This document shows positions 24,256 through 30,025 of a stretch of DNA of 30,025 nucleotides, piece after piece; position 1 is the stretch's first letter, and every line of letters begins with the position of its first letter. Source of the DNA: Gammaproteobacteria bacterium UBA5078 (GTDB taxonomy: Bacteria; Pseudomonadota; Gammaproteobacteria; Pseudomonadales; Pseudohongiellaceae); the NCBI GenBank assembly GCA_002416505.1, contig DIAM01000021.1, forward strand, positions 167,777 to 197,801, read 5' to 3'. Position numbers and translations under genes: made by a program. The notes under the pieces are model-generated. The model saw nothing but the letters and a program-made list of their open reading frames with translations. It made no database searches and had not been told where the DNA came from.

Positions 24256-24301
24256 CTCTAATCACCTATAGTCCAATATTTTGGGTGCCGAATGACGGCT
24301 A

Positions 24302-25444
24302 TTACTCAACTGAAGGCAGAGCCTGCCCGAACTCCTCATCAAACGGCACGAAGTCGACCACTTCTAAGTCGAATCCGGAAATCGCATGGAATCTGGCCGG
24401 GTAGCTCAACAGTCGCATCTTGCCAACGCCCAAGTCCCGCAATATCTGCGAGCCTGTGCCAATGGTCAGATCATTGCCTTTGCGATTCTGACGCGGGGCG
24501 CCAGCCTCATCGCCAAACGCAGCGACCAGAGTTTCGTTAATATTCTCGGCATATTCGTCACCGGATAGTAACACAGCGACGCCACGGCCTTCCTTAGCGA
24601 TTCGCGCTAGTGCGGTGCTGAATGACCAGCTTGGCCACACAGGATTCACGACGTCACAGACATCGCGCAGCGTGTTGGCGATATGCACGCGCACGAGCGT
24701 CGGCTCATCGGCACTGACCTCGCCCATGGTCAGGGCGATGTGAGTGCCACCCATGATGTGATCTGAGAAGGTGTGCAGCGTGAACTCACCGTGCTCTGTA
24801 TGCACCGGATGCGAGTCTTTCCGCGAGACGGTGCGCTCATTGGCGATGCGGTAGTGAATCAGGTCCACGATGGTGCCAATCTTCAAGCCATGCTGTTGCG
24901 CAAACTTCTCGAGATCGGGGCGCCGCGCCATGGTGCCGTCCTCGTTCATAATCTCGACGATAGCGGCGGCGGGGCTGAAGCCGGCTAGACGGGCGAGGTC
25001 ACAGCCTGCCTCTGTGTGGCCTGCGCGCTGCAAGACACCGCCGGGCTGGGCCATGATGGGGAACACATGACCCGGCTGAACGATGTCCTCTGGCTTGGTG
25101 TCCCTCGCCACAGCCACTTGAATGGTGCGGGCGCGATCGGCGGCAGAGATCCCCGTAGTCACACCGGTGGCAGCCTCGATAGAGGCGGTGAAATTAGTGT
25201 GGAATACCGTGGCGTTCTTGTTCACCATCGGGCGGAGATTCAGAAAGTCGCAGCGCTCGCGGCCAAGCGTAAGGCAGATTAAGCCTCTAGCATTCTTGGC
25301 CATGAAATTGATGTCTTCTGTACGCACACGTTCGGCCGCAATGACGAGATCACCTTCGTTTTCGCGGTCTTCGTCATCCATGAGGATGACCATTTTGCCC
25401 TGGCGAATGTCTTCGATAATCTCTTCTACAGTGTTCAATTTCAT
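24302..25444 (-). CDS. ribBA: DHBP synthase RibB with degenerate RibA-like domain
   Basis: 380 residues. The N-terminal half (about 1-205) is 3,4-dihydroxy-2-butanone-4-phosphate synthase, with DDEDRENEGDLVIAAE, FLNLRPMV, TEAGCDLARLAG and AAIVEIMNEDGTMAR intact. It makes the four-carbon unit of riboflavin from ribulose 5-phosphate. The C-terminal half has the RibA fold sequence (EFTLHTFSDHIMGGTHIALTMG) but the zinc-cysteine segment reads HIANTLRDVCDVVNP. The three cysteines and the SRCDCG motif are missing, so GTP cyclohydrolase II activity is not expected. Such proteins are known in proteobacteria. ATG 25444. The 88-bp gap before it is too short for an FMN riboswitch. Confidence 0.94.
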   Translation of the reverse strand: MKLNTVEEIIEDIRQGKMVILMDDEDRENEGDLVIAAERVRTEDINFMAKNARGLICLTLGRERCDFLNLRPMVNKNATVFHTNFTASIEAATGVTTGISAADRARTIQVAVARDTKPEDIVQPGHVFPIMAQPGGVLQRAGHTEAGCDLARLAGFSPAAAIVEIMNEDGTMARRPDLEKFAQQHGLKIGTIVDLIHYRIANERTVSRKDSHPVHTEHGEFTLHTFSDHIMGGTHIALTMGEVSADEPTLVRVHIANTLRDVCDVVNPVWPSWSFSTALARIAKEGRGVAVLLSGDEYAENINETLVAAFGDEAGAPRQNRKGNDLTIGTGSQILRDLGVGKMRLLSYPARFHAISGFDLEVVDFVPFDEEFGQALPSVE

Positions 25445-25532
25445 TTGCTTATTTCACCAACGGTTGTTGCCGTTTTATCTGTTGAATGCGTCCTTCTGAG
25501 TACTGTCCTTCTTGTGCTTTCTGCGGGCTCTT

Positions 25533-26198
25533 TTAGATAAAGCCGTTTTCTGCGAGTAGGCTCTTCGTTAGCTTGCTTGCCGAGTCTTGCTGTTCTTCTG
25601 CAGCGCTCTCGCCCTGCATGAGGCGCTCTAGATAGCGCGCAATCAGATCGACTTCAAGGTTTACTCTGCTGCCGACTTTGTAATCTTGAATTATCGTTTC
25701 CGTTTGCGTGTGCGGAATGATGTTCACGCTAAAGGTAGCGCCGTTAACCGTGTTCACGGTGAGACTAGTGCCATCGATGCAGATAGAGCCTTTCTGGGCG
25801 ATGTATTTGGCCAACTCCTTAGGCGCGCGAAAATCCATGCGAATACTAGCGCCGTCCTCTCGCTGCCCAATCAACTCTCCAACGCCATCCACATGCCCAC
25901 TGACGATGTGACCACCGAGACGCTTGTTCGGAGTCAGAGCCTTCTCTAGGTTCACCTTCGCGCCCTTGTTGAGGTCGTGCAGCGTCGTGTGTTGCATGGT
26001 CTCATTGGAGACATCGACTTCGAACTTCGCGTTACCGAGCTTGGTTACGGTCAGGCAAACACCGTTGACGGCGATGCTGTCGCCTAGAATCACATCGCCA
26101 AAATCTAGGGCTGTACTGTGAACATTCATGCGCCACTCGCCGCCGCGCAATTGTAGATCGGCGACGGATCCCAGGGCCTCAATAATTCCTGTAAACAT
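25533..26198 (-). CDS. ribE: Riboflavin synthase, alpha chain
   Basis: 221 residues from ATG 26198 with GGAGAG upstream; the usual MFTGIIEALG start fixes this choice over a longer frame that runs into ribD. Two lumazine-binding repeats are seen: GDSIAVNGVCLTV with GHIVSGHVDGVG, and GSICIDGTSLTVN with FSVNIIPHTQ. It dismutates two lumazines to riboflavin. The C-terminal 20 residues (QGESAAEEQQ... ) are a variable tail. It follows ribD by 16 bp. Confidence 0.96.
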   Translation of the reverse strand: MFTGIIEALGSVADLQLRGGEWRMNVHSTALDFGDVILGDSIAVNGVCLTVTKLGNAKFEVDVSNETMQHTTLHDLNKGAKVNLEKALTPNKRLGGHIVSGHVDGVGELIGQREDGASIRMDFRAPKELAKYIAQKGSICIDGTSLTVNTVNGATFSVNIIPHTQTETIIQDYKVGSRVNLEVDLIARYLERLMQGESAAEEQQDSASKLTKSLLAENGFI

Positions 26199-26214
26199 AA
26201 TCTCTCCGCGGGCT

Positions 26215-27336
26215 TCAGCTGTTGATGAGTTGGGCGGTGATACGGCAGTCGCCGTCGAGTTCGGCCATATCGACAATCTTCAAGCTGATGTGATCGGCCA
26301 TATGACGTAAGCCGGGTAGATTCAGCAGTGGCAGCGCGTCACTGCCTAAGAACTTAGCGCCGATATAGATGATCACCTCGTCGACGAGCCCGGCTTGAAT
26401 CATCGCCCCGCCTAGAGTCGGCCCAGACTCGAGCATGACTTCGTTGCAATTATAATCCTGAGCCAGCACCGACATCGCGGCACGCAGATCTAGACGCCCG
26501 CCGGGGACGGTCGCCACTTGGCAGATCTGTGCGCTACTATTCGCGAAGCGCTGCCTCTGCTGTGCATGGGGATTGCCAACAAGAAAAAGGACATCGCCAG
26601 GCAGCTGCACTACCTTCGACTCGGGAGGCGTGCGCAGCGAAGAGTCGATGATCACGCGCAGCGGTTGACGCTTTGCAATCTGAGCGGCCTGCTCATGGTC
26701 GAGCTGCTCGGCACGGACGTTTAGCGAAGGATTGTCGCTCAGAATCGTATTCACGCCAGTGAGCACCGCACAGGACTGAGCGCGTAAGCGTTGCACATCG
26801 GCGCGCGCCTTAGGCCCCGTAATCCACTGGCTCTCGCCGGAGGCCATCGCCGTACGGCCGTCTAAACTCATCGCCATCTTACAGCTCACGAACGGCAAGC
26901 CCACGGTCATGCGCTTGATGAAACCTCGGTTGATGGCCTTCGCGTCCGGCTCCAGAAGGGGCCCGGTGACTTTTATTCCCGCGTCGCGCAGAGCCTGCAC
27001 ACCCTTGCCCGCCACTAGGGGATTGGGGTCCAACATCGCAAACACGACCTCACTTACTCCGGCGCTAATAAGCGCCTGCGTGCAAGGCGGCGTTCGACCG
27101 AAATGACAACAGGGCTCTAGGGAGACATAGGCTGTGGCGCCCTTGGCAGCGTCGCCAGCCTCTAGCAATGCGTTGACCTCGGCATGGTGCTCGCCCGGCC
27201 TCTCATGCAAACCAGTCCCCACTATCTCGCCATTGCGCACGATTACACAGCCGACGCGCGGATTCGGCGCAGTGCTGTAGACGCGTTGCGCCGCGGCGAT
27301 TGCGAGCTGCATGAAAGACTGTGAAGAACTGTCCAT
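26215..27336 (-). CDS. ribD: Bifunctional riboflavin-specific deaminase/reductase
   Basis: 373 residues. The deaminase domain (about 1-145) has the zinc site H51-A-E53 and C76...C85 in EPCCHFGRTPPC. The reductase domain (about 150-370) has SLDGRTAMASGESQWITG and LESGPTLGGAMIQAGLVDE. It carries out two successive steps after GTP cyclohydrolase II. ATG 27336, 17 bp after nrdR. All steps from GTP to riboflavin except the intermediate phosphatase are encoded in this series. Confidence 0.97.
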   Translation of the reverse strand: MDSSSQSFMQLAIAAAQRVYSTAPNPRVGCVIVRNGEIVGTGLHERPGEHHAEVNALLEAGDAAKGATAYVSLEPCCHFGRTPPCTQALISAGVSEVVFAMLDPNPLVAGKGVQALRDAGIKVTGPLLEPDAKAINRGFIKRMTVGLPFVSCKMAMSLDGRTAMASGESQWITGPKARADVQRLRAQSCAVLTGVNTILSDNPSLNVRAEQLDHEQAAQIAKRQPLRVIIDSSLRTPPESKVVQLPGDVLFLVGNPHAQQRQRFANSSAQICQVATVPGGRLDLRAAMSVLAQDYNCNEVMLESGPTLGGAMIQAGLVDEVIIYIGAKFLGSDALPLLNLPGLRHMADHISLKIVDMAELDGDCRITAQLINS

Positions 27337-27353
27337 TAGAGGGGTCCGGGCTA

Positions 27354-27809
27354 CTAGTTGTCGTTTGCCAGACGGTCGATCTCGGCGCGAAATTCGTTCA
27401 AGTCTTTAAAGCTGCGATAGACCGAGGCGAAGCGCACGAAGGCGACCTCATCGAGCTGTCGCAGCTCTTGCATGACCTGCTCTCCTACGATGCGCGAGGG
27501 GATTTCTCGCTCCCCGCTGGCGCGCAGATGATGCTTGATACGGTTGATAGACTCTTCGATTTTCTCGATGCTCACAGGACGCTTCTCCAGCGCCTTGATC
27601 AAACCGGAATGCAGCTTGCTCTCATCGAAGGGTTCGCGATTGCCGTTCTGCTTGATGATGCGAGGCATCACCAGTTCCGCAGTCTCATAGGTGGTGAAAC
27701 GCTCGGCGCAAGTGATGCACTCACGCCGACGTCGCACCTGATTCCCTTCGGAGACGAGGCGCGAATCGATCACCTTGGTATCCAAGGCATTACAGAACGG
27801 ACAATGCAT
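27354..27809 (-). CDS. nrdR: Transcriptional repressor NrdR
   Basis: 151 residues. The N-terminal zinc ribbon has C3, C6, C31 and C34 with RRRREC between them. The rest (about 49-139) is an ATP-cone, with PRIIKQNGNREPFDESKL and VAFVRFASVYRSF. NrdR senses ATP/dATP and represses ribonucleotide reductase genes. The nrd genes themselves are not in the window. Start ATG 27809 with AGGTG close upstream. It lies 17 bp after glyA on the same strand. Confidence 0.97.
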   Translation of the reverse strand: MHCPFCNALDTKVIDSRLVSEGNQVRRRRECITCAERFTTYETAELVMPRIIKQNGNREPFDESKLHSGLIKALEKRPVSIEKIEESINRIKHHLRASGEREIPSRIVGEQVMQELRQLDEVAFVRFASVYRSFKDLNEFRAEIDRLANDN

Positions 27810-27826
27810 TCACCTTGCCTCTGCCG

Positions 27827-29095
27827 TTATAGCGGCTGGGTCGAACCATAGACAGGAAAGCGTGCGCAGAGCGCCAACACTTTCGCCTTAACGGACTCGA
27901 TGACGCTCTCGTCTTCGATATTGTCCAATACATCGCAAATCCAGGTAGTCAGCTCGCGCACTTCCGCTTCCTTGAAGCCGCGACGCGTGACCGCAGGAGA
28001 ACCGATGCGCAAACCACTGGTCACGAACGGCGGACGCGGGTCGTTTGGCACGGCATTCTTGTTCACGGTGATGTTGGCGCGGCCCAATGCTGCGTCTGCA
28101 TCCTTGCCCGTGATCTCTTGCTTCACTAGGCTCAGCAGGAACAGGTGATCGTCGGTGCCACCGGACACGATGTCGAAGCCACGATCGATGAAACCTTTCG
28201 CCATGGCCTGCGCGTTCTTGACCACTTGCTCTTGATAAGTCTTAAACTCCGGGCTCATCGCCTCTTTGAAACACACCGCCTTCGCCGCAATGACATGCAT
28301 TAGCGGGCCGCCCTGACTCTCGGGGAACACGGCGAAATTCAGCTTCTTCTCCAGCTCTGGATTGGCGCGCGCCAGAATGAGGCCGCCGCGTGGGCCGCCC
28401 AAGGTCTTGTGCGTGGTCGAGGTCGTCACGTCGGCGATGTTGACGGGGCTTGGGTACACGCCTGCCGCAACGAGACCGGCGACGTGTGCCATGTCTACCA
28501 CCAGATACGCGCCAACTTTGTCGGCGATATCACGGAAGCGTTTCCAGTCGACGATACGGGAATAGGCGGAGAAACCGGCCATGATCATGCGCGGCTTGTG
28601 CTCCAGCGCTAGCGCCTCTACTTGTTCATAGTCGATCTCGCCAGTGGCGCTGTTCAGACCGTATTGCACCGCGTTGTAGATGCGGCCCGAGAAACTCACG
28701 CTGGCGCCATGGGTCAAGTGCCCACCATCTGCCAGGCTCATGCCGAGAACTGTCTCGCCCGGCTTCATTAGTGCCATATACACCGCCGCATTGGCCTGTG
28801 AGCCGGAGTGTGGCTGCACATTGGCGTAATCCGCACCGAATAGCTTCTTCGCTCGTTCGATTGCTAGGGTCTCGACCACATCGACGTGCTCGCAGCCACC
28901 GTAGTAGCGCTTGCCGGGATAGCCTTCCGCATACTTATTGGTGAGCACGGTGCCCTGGGCTTCCATGACACGAGGACTGGTGTAGTTCTCAGAAGCAATC
29001 AGTTCGATATGCTCTTCCTGTCGCACGCGCTCGGCATTGATAGCGGCGTCGAGTTCAGGATCAAATCCCGCAATTTTCATGTCACGACTAAACAT
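27827..29095 (-). CDS. glyA: Serine hydroxymethyltransferase
   Basis: 422 residues, normal length. It converts serine and tetrahydrofolate to glycine and 5,10-methylene-tetrahydrofolate. The PLP lysine is K230 in TSTTHKTLGGPRGG. IELIASENYTS, YAEGYPGKRYYGG and NVQPHSGSQANAAVY are also conserved. Start ATG 29095 with GGGGA upstream; a second in-frame ATG follows five codons later. It heads the leftward series that includes nrdR and the rib genes. The leader region upstream holds structured elements that may control it. Confidence 0.97.
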   Translation of the reverse strand: MFSRDMKIAGFDPELDAAINAERVRQEEHIELIASENYTSPRVMEAQGTVLTNKYAEGYPGKRYYGGCEHVDVVETLAIERAKKLFGADYANVQPHSGSQANAAVYMALMKPGETVLGMSLADGGHLTHGASVSFSGRIYNAVQYGLNSATGEIDYEQVEALALEHKPRMIMAGFSAYSRIVDWKRFRDIADKVGAYLVVDMAHVAGLVAAGVYPSPVNIADVTTSTTHKTLGGPRGGLILARANPELEKKLNFAVFPESQGGPLMHVIAAKAVCFKEAMSPEFKTYQEQVVKNAQAMAKGFIDRGFDIVSGGTDDHLFLLSLVKQEITGKDADAALGRANITVNKNAVPNDPRPPFVTSGLRIGSPAVTRRGFKEAEVRELTTWICDVLDNIEDESVIESVKAKVLALCARFPVYGSTQPL

Positions 29096-29239
29096 TCAGT
29101 TCCCCATAGTCTGGCTAAGTTTCAGTGGAGCGCCATTTTACAGCATGACCCTAGGCTGAGCATCCTATAAGTTCGCTAATTCCGCCTTTTCGGCCTGATA
29201 TTTTTGCATCCTTACCATGAATTGACCGCATGTTGTCAA

Positions 29240-29271
29240 AATAAGAAGAAATCGCCTGCCCCGCAGGCGAT
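29240..29271 (-). terminator. Intrinsic-terminator-like hairpin upstream of glyA
   Basis: ATCGCCTGC (29251-29259) and GCAGGCGAT (29263-29271) form a perfect 9-bp stem around a 3-nt loop. Read on the minus strand the stem is followed by TTCTTCTTATTTT. It would end a leftward transcript about 145 bp before glyA starts. On the plus strand no T-tract follows. Confidence 0.65.
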
Positions 29272-29360
29272 GGGCTTAGATTGCTACAGATCTGAGGACG
29301 AGTCAGGCAGCTCCCCTGACGAGGACAGGCGCTCCTAAGAGCGCGCAATTCCGCCTCAAA
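29245..29360 (-). ncRNA. Candidate structured leader or small RNA
   Basis: The 342-bp glyA-ettA gap has no gene. On the minus strand, from about 29360 to the terminator at 29271-29245, there are two more perfect hairpins: GCGCTC/GAGCGC (29329-29344) and GTCAGG/CCTGAC (29302-29320). The second is flanked by two copies of GAGGAC on the plus strand. CGCCTG (minus strand, 29331-29326) repeats the terminator's 5' arm sequence and could pair with its 3' arm instead, giving an antiterminator option. No Rfam class is recognised, and the promoter is not clear. The remaining 29096-29240 shows nothing definite. Confidence 0.35.
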
Positions 29361-29364
29361 TTTA

Positions 29365-29373
29365 TGCCATAAT
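29365..29373 (+). promoter_or_regulatory. Extended -10 promoter candidate for ettA
   Basis: TGCCATAAT is an extended -10 (TGn plus CATAAT), 65 bp before the ettA ATG. The -35 region (GCAATT at 29345) is weak, as is usual for extended -10 promoters. Motif-based only. Confidence 0.45.
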
Positions 29374-29437
29374 GTTCCCCTAGATCAGGCCCACAGCGGC
29401 CCCCAAGCAACAGCGTCAATATCAGGATTTATCCCCT

Positions 29438-30025
29438 ATGGCACAGTTCGTTTACACCATGCACCAAGTCGGCAAGATCGTCCCGCCTAAGCGCGAGATA
29501 CTCAAAGACATCTCCCTATCCTTCTTCCCCGGCGCCAAGATCGGCGTGCTCGGCCTCAACGGTTCGGGCAAGTCTTCGCTGCTGCGCATCATGGCGGGAA
29601 TCGATACGGAACATCACGGCGAGGCGCGTGCGCAGACTGGTATCAATATCGGTTATTTGCCGCAGGAACCGGCCCTGAATCTAGACAAGGACGTGCGTGG
29701 CAATGTCGAGGAGGGCATCGGGGAGATCGTCGCGCTAGTGGAGAGGTTCAATGCGATCAGCGATCGCTTCGCCGAACCCATGAGCGACGAGGAGATGAAC
29801 GACCTACTCGAGCAACAGGGCGAGCTGCAGAACGCCATCGATGCGGCAGAGGGCTGGGACGTCGAGCGCAAGCTGGATATCGCCGCCGACGCCCTGCGCC
29901 TGCCGCCCTGGGATGCCGATGTGAGCACACTGTCCGGCGGGGAGAAACGCCGCGTCGCGCTGTGCCGCCTGCTGCTTTCCAAGCCCGACATGCTGCTTCT
30001 CGACGAGCCCACCAACCACCTCGAT
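29438..30025 (+). CDS. ettA: ABC-F translational throttle EttA (partial)
   Basis: 196 residues are visible before the window ends. It begins MAQFVYTMHQVGKIVPPKRE, very like EttA. Walker A is GLNGSGKS (39-46), the EttA-type arm region follows (about 95-130, with EEMNDLLEQQGELQNAIDAA), then LSGGEKRRVALCRLLLS and LLLDEPTNHLD at the edge. EttA binds the ribosomal E site and gates entry into elongation according to the ATP/ADP ratio. AGGA lies 10 bases before the ATG. It is the second ABC-F gene in this window, with a different subtype from YbiT. Confidence 0.93.
   Translation, partial: MAQFVYTMHQVGKIVPPKREILKDISLSFFPGAKIGVLGLNGSGKSSLLRIMAGIDTEHHGEARAQTGINIGYLPQEPALNLDKDVRGNVEEGIGEIVALVERFNAISDRFAEPMSDEEMNDLLEQQGELQNAIDAAEGWDVERKLDIAADALRLPPWDADVSTLSGGEKRRVALCRLLLSKPDMLLLDEPTNHLD

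Noticed and set aside
25445..25532. FMN riboswitch ahead of ribBA
   Set aside because: The gap is only 88 bp, shorter than the aptamer, and none of its conserved segments are visible; only a 5-bp hairpin AACGG/CCGTT is seen.
26199..26276. Longer ribE start overlapping ribD
   Set aside because: The MFTGIIE start at 26198 is universal in the family and has a good ribosome-binding site; the extension reads antisense-like filler over the end of ribD.
29290..29335. Guanidine-II (mini-ykkC) riboswitch
   Set aside because: ACGA occurs twice with a short stem around each, but the stems are only about 4 bp, the loops are too large, and neither ettA nor glyA fits guanidine control.
29151..29348. A 65-codon leftward open frame in the glyA-ettA gap
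   Set aside because: It runs through the hairpins and the terminator-like element, is rich in unusual residues, and has no ribosome-binding site or family likeness.
1..30025. CRISPR arrays, insertion sequences, tRNA or rRNA genes, prophage
   Set aside because: No regularly spaced repeats, transposase-like frames, cloverleaf sequences or phage genes were seen on either strand.

Overview
The window looks like a chromosomal segment of a Gram-negative gammaproteobacterium, probably from the Pseudomonas/Cellvibrionales/Halieaceae side of the class. The evidence is two TonB-dependent outer-membrane receptors, several Sec-type signal peptides, DXP-pathway isoprenoid genes, and the gene order glyA-nrdR-ribD-ribE-ribBA-ribH-nusB-thiL-pgpA-ribA facing xseB-ispA-dxs, as I remember it from pseudomonads. 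I see no tRNA or rRNA gene, insertion sequence, prophage or CRISPR array. Genes are densely packed, and several appear to start at TTG or GTG.

Left part (1-4.9 kb): an RNA and translation neighbourhood. A prolyl-hydroxylase-like 2OG-Fe(II) oxygenase (cut by the window edge) and a small RRM protein are read leftward. Divergently, an ABC-F ATPase (YbiT type), the 23S rRNA helicase DbpA and a DTW-domain tRNA-modifying enzyme form a rightward series. At 4.95-7.4 kb three leftward genes encode a MAPEG membrane protein, a two-helix membrane protein that I do not recognise, and a family-1-like glycosyltransferase. At 7.5-10.7 kb xseB, ispA and dxs supply exonuclease VII and isoprenoid precursors, ending at a bidirectional terminator.

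Central part (10.9-21.1 kb): the accessory block. It begins with a leftward TonB receptor of the Xanthomonas/Caulobacter type. A 615-bp control region follows, with Pho-box-like repeats, a sigma-70-like promoter, a stable hairpin and a cobalamin riboswitch. The riboswitch leads the B12 operon btuB-cobO-btuF (outer-membrane import, corrinoid adenosylation, periplasmic capture). Next comes a pair overlapping by 14 bp: a PotD-like periplasmic binding protein and a membrane HAMP-GGDEF-EAL protein. This has the architecture of the Vibrio NspS/MbaA polyamine-sensing c-di-GMP module, and it is the most interesting system here. Its GGDEF motif is degenerate (AGDQF) while the EAL site looks complete.

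Right part (21.1-30.0 kb): the leftward housekeeping series glyA-nrdR-rib-nusB-thiL-pgpA-ribA, making riboflavin and activating thiamine. The RibBA protein has lost the zinc cysteines of its GTP cyclohydrolase II half, and a separate intact RibA closes the series. Upstream of glyA, the 342-bp gap holds several hairpins and, on the minus strand, an intrinsic-terminator-like element. This could be an untranslated leader with an attenuator, or a small RNA. The window ends inside a second ABC-F gene, ettA, read rightward.

All calls come from reading the sequence and from recall of families. No alignment or database search was run.
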